From positions 1-40,330 of the forward strand of contig JAIXQA010000030.1 of the NCBI GenBank assembly GCA_027485915.1: 40,330 bases of DNA, read 5' to 3'. Below, in pieces: positions 7,417 through 15,764 of this stretch. Source of the stretch: Alphaproteobacteria bacterium. GTDB taxonomy: Bacteria > Pseudomonadota > Alphaproteobacteria > Caulobacterales > Aquidulcibacteraceae. The notes beneath the pieces were generated by a model that had not been told where the DNA came from, did not search any database, and saw nothing but the letters and a program-made list of their open reading frames with translations. The stretch's first letter is position 1. The number at the start of each line of letters is the position of its first letter. The position numbers were made by a program, and so were the translations under genes.

Positions 7417-9135
7417 ATGACAAATATGACTTTCGCTCTCAGCGACTTGCCCGATTGCGCCATTCTCGCCAGCAAAAATGGCCGCGTATTAGAAGCTAAC
7501 GACTTGGCTTCACGACGGTTTGGCGACCAAGTTGCCTTAGGTGCTTTCGCCCCGTGGCATGAGGCACGGTTTGGCTGGACCATTCAAGAGCGCGAAGATG
7601 GCAGCCAATTAGGTCTGTTCCGTCCAGATGCCGACGAAACCGCGCGCGGCAAGACCATGCTGTTTGCAACCCTCAGCCATGAAATTCGTACGCCCCTAAA
7701 CGGGATTTTGGGTATGGCTGGCTTGTTAGCTATGAGTGAATTGAGCAGTGCACAGCGCTCCTGGTTGGGCGCTGTTACCGATTCAGGCCAACACTTGCTC
7801 GCACTCCTCAACGACATTCTCGATTATGCTAAGCTTGAAAGCGGCAAGATTGAGCTAGAGACCATGGTCTTCAATCCAGCCAAAACGCTGCAATCCGTGG
7901 CCGAATTATGCTCACCCCGTGCGCATGAAAAGGCGCTGGAAATCGTCTTGGTCGTGGCACCAGATGTGCCAGTTGAAGTGGCAGGTGATGATGGCCGTTT
8001 ACGCCAGATCATTTTGAACCTTGCCTCCAACGCGGTGAAATTCACCCATGAAGGCGGTGTCCTACTGCGCTTGGAAGCCGCTGGCGTGAATCGGTTGCGA
8101 TTTAGCGTGGAAGACACAGGCATTGGCATTCCAGACGACAAGATGGAACGCGTTTTCGACGAATTCCAACAAGCCGATTCCTCGCACTCGCGCCGATTTG
8201 GCGGCACCGGACTCGGCCTTGCGATCGTCAAGAAGCTAACGATCGCTTTGGGCGGCACCGTTAGTTTGAAGAAACGCGAAGGCGGCGGTAGCGTGTTCTG
8301 GATCGACATTCCGTTTGAAACTGTGACCCCTGCCCCTGCGCGCAGCCAACGTCTGACCGGCAAAACCATCGCCATTCAAAGCCAATCCACCCTTTTGGTC
8401 GAAGCGCTCAGCCTCGCTCTTGAAGATGAAGGCGCTTTGGTGAAACGGGTTGAAACGCCCCGCCAAGCGAAGGGAGCCAGCGTCATCCTCTTGGATCACC
8501 ACACCGATACGGTCCAAGCTGCCCCTTGGCTGAAATGTACAAGCCCGGTTGTGGCCCTCATTCCGCAAGAAAGCCGCGATTTGATTGACGATTATCGTGC
8601 GAAAGGGGCGATTGGCTATTTGATCAAGCCCTTACGCATCGCTTCCTTGATTGAGCGTGTGGCATTGGCCGCCGGGGAAGGCGTCGACACACGTCCGGTG
8701 GTCGCTAATGACGAGCGTGCGGATACAACTCCAATTGCGATTGGCTTGCGGGTCCTCTTGGCCGAAGACAATCCAATCAACGCCTTGTTGGCCAAGTCGC
8801 TCTTGGTGCGCAATGGCTGCCATGTTGTGGCCGTCGGAAATGGGGCTGAAGCGCTTAGAGCTGTGCAGGACGCACCCTATGATCTGGTTCTGATGGACGT
8901 CCACATGCCAGTGATGGACGGCTTTGAAGCTACGCGTGCCATTCGGGCCTTGGGTGGCCGCTACTTGGAAATGCCGATCATCGCCTTGACTGCCGCAGCG
9001 ATGGAAGAAGACCGCCGCGCATGTAAAAATGCGGGCATGAACGACTTCATTACCAAGCCACTCGACCCAGCTATGTTGTCGTCTGTGTTAGAGCGCTGGA
9101 CGAATGCGTCCAGACAGGCCACTTTCGCCGCCTGA
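7417..9135 (+). CDS. Hybrid histidine kinase with pseudo-receiver and receiver (ShkA-like layout)
   Basis: A cytosolic sensor kinase of 572 residues with no membrane segment. Order of parts: a short PAS-like N-terminus (about 6-70), a DHp domain with the phospho-acceptor H88 in FATLSHEIRTPLNGI, and a HATPase domain with N-box NLASNAVKF, DTGIGI (G1) and GGTGLGLAI (G2). A degenerate receiver follows at about 315-418, keeping D360 (VILLD) and K404-P405 but with QSQ where the acidic pair should be. A complete receiver follows at about 445-565 (E450/D451, D494, T525, K547). This order matches Caulobacter ShkA, whose pseudo-receiver senses cyclic di-GMP; that role here is inference. The gene starts 50 bp after the GH53 gene. 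Confidence 0.88.
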   Translation: MTNMTFALSDLPDCAILASKNGRVLEANDLASRRFGDQVALGAFAPWHEARFGWTIQEREDGSQLGLFRPDADETARGKTMLFATLSHEIRTPLNGILGMAGLLAMSELSSAQRSWLGAVTDSGQHLLALLNDILDYAKLESGKIELETMVFNPAKTLQSVAELCSPRAHEKALEIVLVVAPDVPVEVAGDDGRLRQIILNLASNAVKFTHEGGVLLRLEAAGVNRLRFSVEDTGIGIPDDKMERVFDEFQQADSSHSRRFGGTGLGLAIVKKLTIALGGTVSLKKREGGGSVFWIDIPFETVTPAPARSQRLTGKTIAIQSQSTLLVEALSLALEDEGALVKRVETPRQAKGASVILLDHHTDTVQAAPWLKCTSPVVALIPQESRDLIDDYRAKGAIGYLIKPLRIASLIERVALAAGEGVDTRPVVANDERADTTPIAIGLRVLLAEDNPINALLAKSLLVRNGCHVVAVGNGAEALRAVQDAPYDLVLMDVHMPVMDGFEATRAIRALGGRYLEMPIIALTAAAMEEDRRACKNAGMNDFITKPLDPAMLSSVLERWTNASRQATFAA

Positions 9136-9178
9136 GTTAGGCCGTCATTTTAAGGTCCTGACGCTGATGAGGACCTTC

Positions 9179-10975
9179 ATGGCTGGCAAAAAAGCAGACG
9201 AACCTGAATTAGAACTGGGTGCTGACAACAAAGTCGGCGTTGGTGCCTTTTTCGAACGGCCTTCGTTGGTCATGTTCGGTCTGGGCTTTGCAGCCGGCAT
9301 GCCCAACCAATTGGCAGGTTTGGCTTTGGCTATTTGGCTGCGCGAGGCGGGGGCATCGCTGGCCTTGATTGGCCTGATGGGCCTTGCCACCCTCACCTAC
9401 GCGCTAAAATTCCTCTGGGCGCCCTTGGTAGATCGGGTCGCCATTCCGGTCTTGGATAAAGTCTTGGGCCGACGCCGCGCCTGGATGCTTTTGACCCAGT
9501 CCATTGTCATTGTCGGCCTGCTTTTGATGGCAACGAGTGATCCGGCCCTTGCCTTCACCAAAGAAGGCGATGCCACCGCTGCCTTCATTCCGTTTGCAGG
9601 CTTCGCCGTCCTGATTGCCTTGGCAGGTGCCACACAAGACATTGCGATTGACGCATGGCGGATCGAAGTAGCCCGCGATGCCAATCGACTGGGCGTTTTG
9701 ACGGCAACCTATCAGTGGGGCTACCGGGTTGCCATTCTTTTGGCCGGTGCCCTTCCCCTGTTTGTGGCCCAAGCCCTGAATGGCGACCAATATGGCTGGC
9801 TAGGTTGGGCCGCTGCCTATGCTGCCATGGCGGGCTTTATGGGTCTGGCGATCATCTCAACCTTGTTAGCCCCGCGCGAAACCACAGCCCCCGCACCGCG
9901 CTGGGTGGCACCAGCGGATGTGCCCCACCGGGGCATCCTCGACAGTTTAGAATGGGTCGGCCGGATCGGCTTAATGCTCTTAGCGGCCTGTGTGTTGGCC
10001 GTGGGCCTTGCTGGCAAGGCAGAGCCTTTGGCGTGGTTGGTTGGTGGCCTTTATGGCGGCACTAAAGAAATGAGTGCGGCTTTAGCGGCCAAGCCTTGGG
10101 GCGTCTGGCAACAAGTCGGCTATGCTTTGATCGGGCTTAGCCTCGTGGTCGTTGCCTGTTTGCAAATACCCCATTTGAAGACGCGGCCTGGTGCCTATTT
10201 CAAAGCAGCTCTGGCTGACCCGTTGGCAGATTTCTTCAGCCGCTACAAAGACTTGGCCAGCCTAATTTTGGTATTCATCTGTGTCTATCGGATGGCAGAC
10301 TTTGTGCTGAACCTGACCTCGACCATGTATCTGGATGCCGGCTTCTCAAAAGACTCTATCGCCTTTGCTCAGAAGTTTTTTGGCGCAGCCATGAGTGCGA
10401 TCGGCGCGGGCTTGAGTGGATGGTTGGTGTTGAAATTTGGGTTGTTCCGCTGCCTTGTCATCGGAGCCTTCTTACAGCCCTTATCTAACTTGGCCTTCAT
10501 TGCGATCACCCTGACTGGCCCCAATGTACCCGCGCTTTATATCGCCATCGGGATCGACAATTTGTCGGGCATGTTCGCGGGCACCTGCCTTATCATGTAT
10601 ATGTCGATGCTGACCAAGGAAGGCTTTACTGCCACCCAATATGCGGTGTTTTCTTCCCTCTATGCCTTGCCCGGCAAGATCATAACCGCGCTATCTGGTC
10701 GCGTAGTGGAAGGGGCCGCCAAGGCATCGGAGACAGGTTGGCTGGCTGCTATGAAGCCGTGGTTCAATCATCTGCCAGCTGATGCTTTCGCGGCAGGGGG
10801 TGCCAAGCTGGGTGTATCGGGTCAAGCGCTCGCTGCGGGCTATACCGCCTTCTTCTTTTACACGTCTTTGATCGGGATCTTCGGTATCTTTATGGCACTC
10901 GTGATTTCGCGCGGTCCGGCTCGAGAGATTTTGGAACGCGAGAAGCGGGAAGAAGTAGAAGCTTCTAACCCTTAG
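9179..10975 (+). CDS. AmpG-type MFS permease
   Basis: A polytopic inner-membrane protein (598 residues) of the major facilitator superfamily, AmpG/acetyl-CoA-transporter branch. AmpG proteins import anhydro-muropeptides for cell-wall recycling and beta-lactamase induction. Typical features are PSLVMFGLGFAAGMPNQLAG in helix 1, FLWAPLVDR after helix 2-3, the ATQDIAIDAWRIE stretch of helix 4, and about 12-14 hydrophobic segments in all. Central and C-terminal insertions make it longer than E. coli AmpG. ATG 9179 has GAGGA just upstream; ATG 9167 is an alternative. Substrate is inferred from family only. The stop overlaps the stop of the convergent kinase gene. Confidence 0.85.
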   Translation: MAGKKADEPELELGADNKVGVGAFFERPSLVMFGLGFAAGMPNQLAGLALAIWLREAGASLALIGLMGLATLTYALKFLWAPLVDRVAIPVLDKVLGRRRAWMLLTQSIVIVGLLLMATSDPALAFTKEGDATAAFIPFAGFAVLIALAGATQDIAIDAWRIEVARDANRLGVLTATYQWGYRVAILLAGALPLFVAQALNGDQYGWLGWAAAYAAMAGFMGLAIISTLLAPRETTAPAPRWVAPADVPHRGILDSLEWVGRIGLMLLAACVLAVGLAGKAEPLAWLVGGLYGGTKEMSAALAAKPWGVWQQVGYALIGLSLVVVACLQIPHLKTRPGAYFKAALADPLADFFSRYKDLASLILVFICVYRMADFVLNLTSTMYLDAGFSKDSIAFAQKFFGAAMSAIGAGLSGWLVLKFGLFRCLVIGAFLQPLSNLAFIAITLTGPNVPALYIAIGIDNLSGMFAGTCLIMYMSMLTKEGFTATQYAVFSSLYALPGKIITALSGRVVEGAAKASETGWLAAMKPWFNHLPADAFAAGGAKLGVSGQALAAGYTAFFFYTSLIGIFGIFMALVISRGPAREILEREKREEVEASNP

Positions 10976-12474
10976 CCTTCAGCAAAGGCTGGATCGTCTT
11001 TTTCTGCCGAAAGTTGGACCACAAAGTCTGTGCCCGCCGCACAGGTCGAAGCCAGGACAATGTCCCCGCCGTTCAAGCGGGCGAGTTCGCGCGCGATGGC
11101 GAGGCCAAGGCCTGTACCCCCCGTCAGGCCGCTGCCGGAAAAGGGCATGAACAAATTTTCTTGTACCCGTTTAGGCAGGCCCGGCCCCGTATCGACCACA
11201 TGAAGTTCAATCTGAGTGCCTTTGAGTTTGGCATAGGCGCGGATCGTGCCAGCTTTACCCGATTGAGTAATGGCTTGGGCGGCATTGCGGATCAGATTGG
11301 TCAGAATTCGATGCAAATGTTCGCCATCGATTTCGATCTCAAGATCGTTTGGAACCTCATGCTGCCAAGGCACGTTTAAGCCCGCCAAAGCCTCTTCGGC
11401 GGCGTCATCTAGCGCATCGGACAGATACAGGAGTTCGCTCTCCGGCGGGCGCTCTTGTGCTTTGCCGAACGCCAAAGTCGATTGGGCGAGATTGACCGCC
11501 CTTTGCAAGGCCCGCTCTAGGCGGGGGGCGGTCGCACGCACCACCGGATCATCCACCGAGGCCAAACGCTCACTTACCAATTGGGCCGCGCCTAAGGAGT
11601 GGCGCAGATCGTGGGAAATCTTTGAGACCGCAAGACCTAATTGCGCCAAGCGGTCCTTTTGGATGAAGGCTTGGCGCACCGTGTCTTGCATCGCTGAAAA
11701 GGCCACTTCGGCTTGCCCGATTTCATCTGCCCGGCCAGAGGGCACAAGCGCGCGACTGGCATCGGTGGGTGCAGTACTAAAGCGTGCGATCGCCCGGGTT
11801 AGCCGCCGCATCGGGCGCACAAAGCCATCGGCCAAGGCCGCATAAATCAGGGCCCCAATCGTCAAAGAAAGTGCCAAGGACGCCAAAAGAACTTGCCAAG
11901 TCGATCGCAGGAGCGAGTCCTTTAAAGGCGCTTCTGCGACAATGACTTCCAGCTTAATGGCCGCATTGGTCTGTGGGCGACCAATAATGCGGAGATAGCG
12001 GCCCTTTGGCGCTGCATAGGCCTCCAGCACGCCAGACAAAGATCGACCAATCGTCTGGGCTTCTGGGTTGATGTCGAGGATGGTGCCCTTTGGTGCTGCG
12101 CCCATGACTGCAAGGCGCACGTCATTTTGCAGGATGGTCACGGACTGAATTTCGGCTGCGCGTACCAATTCAGACGTTCGTCCGCCCATCAAGCCATCGC
12201 TGTCCGGCGCAGTTACGGCCAAAGCAACGATCTCTGCCGTAGTGAGCCGATTAAGTATCCATTCGTCGCGCAAGCTGGCCATTGTCGGCAGGAAGAACAA
12301 GGCTTCCGTCAATAGGATAAAGCCCGCGCCAATGGTCAACAGGCGCGCGGTTAAGCCATCATTGGGCTTAAACTCGGTCGACACCGTCGCCGGAGGTGCC
12401 TCAAGGCCTTCGGATGGCACGTTTAGGGTCACTTGTGTCGCACGCTCATTTTCAAAAAAGCTTCCTGTGACCAA
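10972..12474 (-). CDS. Membrane sensor histidine kinase
   Basis: A two-component sensor of up to 500 residues. It has a first transmembrane helix at about 43-65, a periplasmic sensing region (about 66-190) that I cannot assign to a family, a second helix at about 195-217, a HAMP linker (about 218-270), an H-box with H288 in SKISHDLRHSLG, an N-box LTNLIRNAAQAI, G1 DTGPGLP and G2 GGTGLGLAI. No response regulator is adjacent, so it is an orphan in this window. The frame opens with TTG at 12474; a GTG at about codon 19 is another possible start and no strong RBS decides it. The gene is convergent with the AmpG-like gene, and the two stop codons overlap. Confidence 0.85.
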   Translation of the reverse strand: MVTGSFFENERATQVTLNVPSEGLEAPPATVSTEFKPNDGLTARLLTIGAGFILLTEALFFLPTMASLRDEWILNRLTTAEIVALAVTAPDSDGLMGGRTSELVRAAEIQSVTILQNDVRLAVMGAAPKGTILDINPEAQTIGRSLSGVLEAYAAPKGRYLRIIGRPQTNAAIKLEVIVAEAPLKDSLLRSTWQVLLASLALSLTIGALIYAALADGFVRPMRRLTRAIARFSTAPTDASRALVPSGRADEIGQAEVAFSAMQDTVRQAFIQKDRLAQLGLAVSKISHDLRHSLGAAQLVSERLASVDDPVVRATAPRLERALQRAVNLAQSTLAFGKAQERPPESELLYLSDALDDAAEEALAGLNVPWQHEVPNDLEIEIDGEHLHRILTNLIRNAAQAITQSGKAGTIRAYAKLKGTQIELHVVDTGPGLPKRVQENLFMPFSGSGLTGGTGLGLAIARELARLNGGDIVLASTCAAGTDFVVQLSAEKDDPAFAEG

Positions 12475-12614
12475 TGAGGCGAAGGACCAAACACGGCCCG
12501 TTCACCCCTAAATGTGGGATCAAGGGGCATTTGTCACCCCCCTAATCTGCCCGTGTCCATAGAGAGGAAACCCAGAAAAAGCCAGCGATGACTGTAATTT
12601 ACGATTTGGGCTAG

Positions 12615-12650
12615 TTGTTTTTGCAAATCATTCGCAATATGAAACTAAGA
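12615..12650 (+). promoter_or_regulatory. Promoter with Fur-type palindrome as spacer
   Basis: TTGTTT (12615-12620) and TATGAA (12638-12643) are separated by exactly 17 bp. That spacer is the near-perfect palindrome TTGCAAATCATTCGCAA (12621-12637; 7 of 8 pairs), which resembles operators bound by Fur-family repressors. A repressor there would block polymerase directly. The predicted transcription start falls at about 12648-12652, on or next to the ATG at 12651. Confidence 0.6.
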
Positions 12651-14837
12651 ATGAGTATCACTATAAACAAGCCGACCCTCTCGCTCTCCCCATTCGCCAC
12701 TGTTTTATGCGCCGGGGGCCTTGCCCTGTTGGCTCCAGGCCTTGCCACAGCCGAGGTGGCAGCCCCGGTGGAGACGATCATCGTCATCGGACAGAAAGAT
12801 GGGCTGCGCACCATTCCAGGCTCTGGTGCCACGATTGAGCAGGCAGATCTGGTGCGCGCGCGCGTCCTAACCGTCAATGAAGCGCTGCGCCAAGTGCCAG
12901 GTGTCTTTGCGCGGGATGAAGAAGGCATGGGTCTGCGCCCAAATATTGGCATTCGCGGCCTGTCGCCGACGCGCTCAAGTAAAGTCCTCTTGCTCGAAGA
13001 CGGTCTACCCCTAAGCTTTGCGCCTTATGGCGACAATGCCACTTATTACCACCCGCCCATCCGTCGCTATAGCCGGATTGAGATCTTGAAAGGGGCCAGC
13101 CAAATCCGCTTTGGTCCGAACACTGTCGGCGGGGTGATCAATTATGTGACCCCACCAGCACCGGAAGCCTTTGAAGGCCAAGCCACTTGGGCGGCGGGCT
13201 CAGACGGCTATTTGGAAGCCGACCTCAATCTGGGCGGCCCCATCGCGGGCATGCGCGCACTCTTCCACGCGAACGCGACCCAATCTGATGGTGTGCGCGA
13301 CAATCAATCACTGAAGATCAACGACCTCTATCTGAAACTCGAAAAAAGCTTGGGTGAGCATCATGATCTGACCTTACGGGTCAGCCGCTATGGCGAAGAT
13401 AGCCAAGTCACCTATTCAGGCCTGACCCAAGCTGAATATCTGGCCAATCGGCGGCAAAATCCGTTTGTGAATGATGGATTTAAGGCAGTTCGCGTCGGGG
13501 CTTCCATGCTGTGGGCTTGGGCGATGGATGACACGACAACCTTAAAGACGTCGGCCTCTTATTCCTGGTTTGATCGCGATTGGTGGCGCCAATCGTCCAA
13601 CTCCGCCCAACGGCCCAATGATGCGTCTGACCCGACCTGTGGCGGCATGGCCAACCTTCTAACCACCTGTGGCAATGAAGGCCGCCTGCGCGAATATCAC
13701 ACCTATGGCTTTGAGAGCCGCTTGAGCAAAACGGGCGAGATCGGTGCTGTGAAGTTTGAGAGCGAACTGGGCATTCGCTATAGTGATGAGCGGCAAAATC
13801 GCCTGCAAATCAATTCCGACACCCCAACAGGCCGCACACCTGGCACCAGCGTGAACGCCGGCGTGCGTGAGAATAATCTGCGCTATCTGCAAGCTTGGTC
13901 AGGCTTTGCCACCACCAAGGCGACAATCGGGGCGTGGACGATTTCCCCAGGTCTGCGCTATGAACATATTGATCTGCAAAGGTTCAACCGTCTCAATCCA
14001 GCAAGCCCGGTGCGCGGTAAAGATCAGATCGAGGCATGGATTCCAGGGCTTGGCATTTCCTACAAGATCAGCCCGCGCTTTGCCGCCTATGTGGGTGTGC
14101 ATGAAGGTTTCTCGCCGCCGCGCGTGGAAGATGCGATCAACAACTCCACCGGTGCGTCGGTCAATCTGGGGCCAGAGACCAGCACCAATTGGGAAGCAGG
14201 CCTGCGAGGCGACATCACCAAGGGCCTTGCAATCGACCTCACCTGGTTCCGCATGGATTTTGACAATCAGATCGTACCAAGCTCTGTTGCGGGTGGAGCT
14301 GGCGCGACGCTAACAAGCGCGGGCGAGACATTGCACCAAGGGTTTGAGGCGTCGCTACGCGGCTCGCTCGCCGATATGGGCGTGATGACGACGGGCAATG
14401 ACCTCTATTTCCGGGCTGCGCTGACCCATGTGGCCAACGCCAGTTATGTCGGCACGCGCTTTTCGGGTGTCTCGGGCAATACAACGCGGTCGGTTACGGG
14501 CAACCGCCTACCCTATGCACCGCAATGGCTGATCAATGCTGCCATCGGCTATCAGCTTGGCACGATGGGCGAGTTCCAAATCGAATATGTGCGCACCGAT
14601 GAAATGTTTACCGACGATCTCAACACCATCACCCCAACGGCGGACGGCCAACGCGGCCTGATCAAGGCCGCCGATATTTGGAACATCACGCTAAACCTCC
14701 ACCCCGAAAGCTGGCCCTTGGGTGCCTATATTGCGGTGAAAAATGCCGGTGATGCCCGCACCATCGTCGACCGCTCCCGCGGTATCCTCCCCGGCGCACC
14801 AAGGCAGGTGCAGTTTGGGTTGACGAAGGCGTTTTAA
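12651..14837 (+). CDS. FecA-like TonB-dependent outer-membrane receptor
   Basis: An outer-membrane beta-barrel transporter, probably for a ferric chelate. From ATG 12651 it has 728 residues: a signal peptide ending near LATA-EV, a TonB-box-like ETIIVIG, a plug domain (VNEALRQVPGVFARDE, NIGIRGLSPTRSSKVLLLEDG, RIEILKGASQIRFGPNTVGGVINY) and a barrel ending in a C-terminal phenylalanine (VQFGLTKAF). The plug resembles the ferric-dicitrate FecA family, but there is no N-terminal signalling extension and no fecIR neighbours. ATG 12639 is also possible, but it would lie inside the -10 box. The start chosen has no clear Shine-Dalgarno, which fits a leaderless message. The Fur-type site upstream suggests iron or metal control. 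Confidence 0.88.
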   Translation: MSITINKPTLSLSPFATVLCAGGLALLAPGLATAEVAAPVETIIVIGQKDGLRTIPGSGATIEQADLVRARVLTVNEALRQVPGVFARDEEGMGLRPNIGIRGLSPTRSSKVLLLEDGLPLSFAPYGDNATYYHPPIRRYSRIEILKGASQIRFGPNTVGGVINYVTPPAPEAFEGQATWAAGSDGYLEADLNLGGPIAGMRALFHANATQSDGVRDNQSLKINDLYLKLEKSLGEHHDLTLRVSRYGEDSQVTYSGLTQAEYLANRRQNPFVNDGFKAVRVGASMLWAWAMDDTTTLKTSASYSWFDRDWWRQSSNSAQRPNDASDPTCGGMANLLTTCGNEGRLREYHTYGFESRLSKTGEIGAVKFESELGIRYSDERQNRLQINSDTPTGRTPGTSVNAGVRENNLRYLQAWSGFATTKATIGAWTISPGLRYEHIDLQRFNRLNPASPVRGKDQIEAWIPGLGISYKISPRFAAYVGVHEGFSPPRVEDAINNSTGASVNLGPETSTNWEAGLRGDITKGLAIDLTWFRMDFDNQIVPSSVAGGAGATLTSAGETLHQGFEASLRGSLADMGVMTTGNDLYFRAALTHVANASYVGTRFSGVSGNTTRSVTGNRLPYAPQWLINAAIGYQLGTMGEFQIEYVRTDEMFTDDLNTITPTADGQRGLIKAADIWNITLNLHPESWPLGAYIAVKNAGDARTIVDRSRGILPGAPRQVQFGLTKAF

Positions 14838-14888
14838 GGGGGGGGCACCACGGTAAAGCCAAACGTGAAGGTCTTTTTTGACTTAGAA

Positions 14889-14923
14889 CGGCTCTAAGCC
14901 TCGCTTCGCTCGCATCAGAGCCG
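14889..14923. repeat. Hairpin downstream of the FecA-like gene
   Basis: Perfect 7-bp arms CGGCTCT (14889-14895) and AGAGCCG (14917-14923) enclose a 21-nt loop. This may help end transcription of the receptor gene 50 bp upstream, but there is no T tract after it. Confidence 0.4.
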
Positions 14924-14939
14924 CCCGACAACTCTTCTT

Positions 14940-15015
14940 GCGCAAGCTGGGGGGTCAAGGGGTTTATCGACTACGTCGACACGCGAAGCGTGCCCCTTGA
15001 CGCCCCATCTTGCGC
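14940..15015. repeat. Cloverleaf-like palindromic element B
   Basis: A 23-bp outer stem with two mismatches (14940-14962 with 14993-15015) encloses two perfect 5-bp hairpins with 3-nt loops: TCGAC-TAC-GTCGA (14967-14979) and CACGC-GAA-GCGTG (14980-14992). The second hairpin abuts both the first hairpin and the outer stem, giving a compact three-way junction of 76 nt. The outer stem shares the core CTGGG..GTCAAG with element A at 122-198. It lies between convergent genes, so it may also stop transcription from either side. Confidence 0.7.
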
Positions 15016-15029
15016 GCCCAAACTCGAAC

Positions 15030-15064
15030 GCAGCCTTTGCCAAGGCAAAGCCTGCGGCAAAGGC
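15030..15064. terminator. Hairpin between convergent genes with alternative pairing
   Basis: GCAGCCTTTGCC (15030-15041) pairs with GGCAAAGCCTGC (15044-15055) in 11 of 12 positions. A further GGCAAAGGC at 15056-15064 could compete for the same left arm. It lies between a plus-strand gene ending at 14837 and a minus-strand gene ending at 15124. A bidirectional terminator is plausible but there is no T run. Confidence 0.4.
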
Positions 15065-15123
15065 GATCCTAAGCGGATGGTCTTCAGCAGGTGGCGATAA
15101 GGATGGTGCATGCCGTGTGCCCC

Positions 15124-15747
15124 CTACTCCCGCTCCAAAGCCCCCTTGCCGCGCAAGATTTTGGGCCGGAACTTATCAATCCGCGCCCGGCGCGTTGCCG
15201 GGTTTTGGGTCGTGCTGAGCGCGATGGCATAGCTGCGCTGTCGCCCCGAAGTCAGATCGTGGAAAGCTTGTGCCAGCTCTGGATCGGCATCGAGGGCCTC
15301 GATCAGTTCATCGGGTAAGTCGAATTCCGCTTGGGTTTTAACAGGCTTAAGGCCTGCCCGTGCATAGCCAATCGCCTCCACCAAATAAGCCTTCAACGTC
15401 GGGGCTAAGGCATGCACTTCTGCCGCATCTTTAAACCGCACGAGATCGGCGGTCTGGGTATTGGGGCCAGCGCGCTCTAGGATGTGTGCTGGGTCTTTTA
15501 GAAGGGCGGCATTGGAGAAGGTCAGAATAAAGCTATCGCGATGCGCGCCTAAAAGCGCAATATTGCGATTTCCCTCTTGATAACAGGGATGACTCCATTT
15601 CACCGTCTCGGTCAGGCCCGCCTCTAAGCACAGCTGACGAAGCGCGGCGAGGCCTTGGCTCCACAATTGGACCGAACAGTCTGGCGTCTCAAATCGCCCA
15701 CATCGACCGCATCCCTTGGTGAAAAAATCGTCGCTGTGGGTAATCAT
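15124..15747 (-). CDS. YdeI-like conserved protein
   Basis: A small cytosolic protein (207 residues) that resembles the YdeI / YjbR-CyaY-like family. The N-terminal half matches the DUF1801-type fold (VKWSHPCYQEGNRNIALLG, SFILTFSNAALLKDP). The C-terminal half has the family's lysine/arginine-rich tail (LTSGRQRSYAIAL, TRRARIDKFRPKILRGKG), seen in proteins annotated as bacteriocin-protection or OmpD-associated. The biochemical role is unknown. The frame stays open far upstream into fabI, but ATG 15747, with GGAAG just before it, gives a complete domain. It lies 17 bp after fabI on the same strand and is probably co-transcribed with it. Confidence 0.75.
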   Translation of the reverse strand: MITHSDDFFTKGCGRCGRFETPDCSVQLWSQGLAALRQLCLEAGLTETVKWSHPCYQEGNRNIALLGAHRDSFILTFSNAALLKDPAHILERAGPNTQTADLVRFKDAAEVHALAPTLKAYLVEAIGYARAGLKPVKTQAEFDLPDELIEALDADPELAQAFHDLTSGRQRSYAIALSTTQNPATRRARIDKFRPKILRGKGALERE

Positions 15748-15764
15748 GGGTCGCTTCCGACAAC

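Noticed and set aside
12645-12664. Second Fur-box-like sequence (AATGAGTATCACTAT) over the FecA-like start
   Set aside because: It matches the classical Fur consensus only loosely and shows little dyad symmetry compared with the palindrome at 12621-12637.
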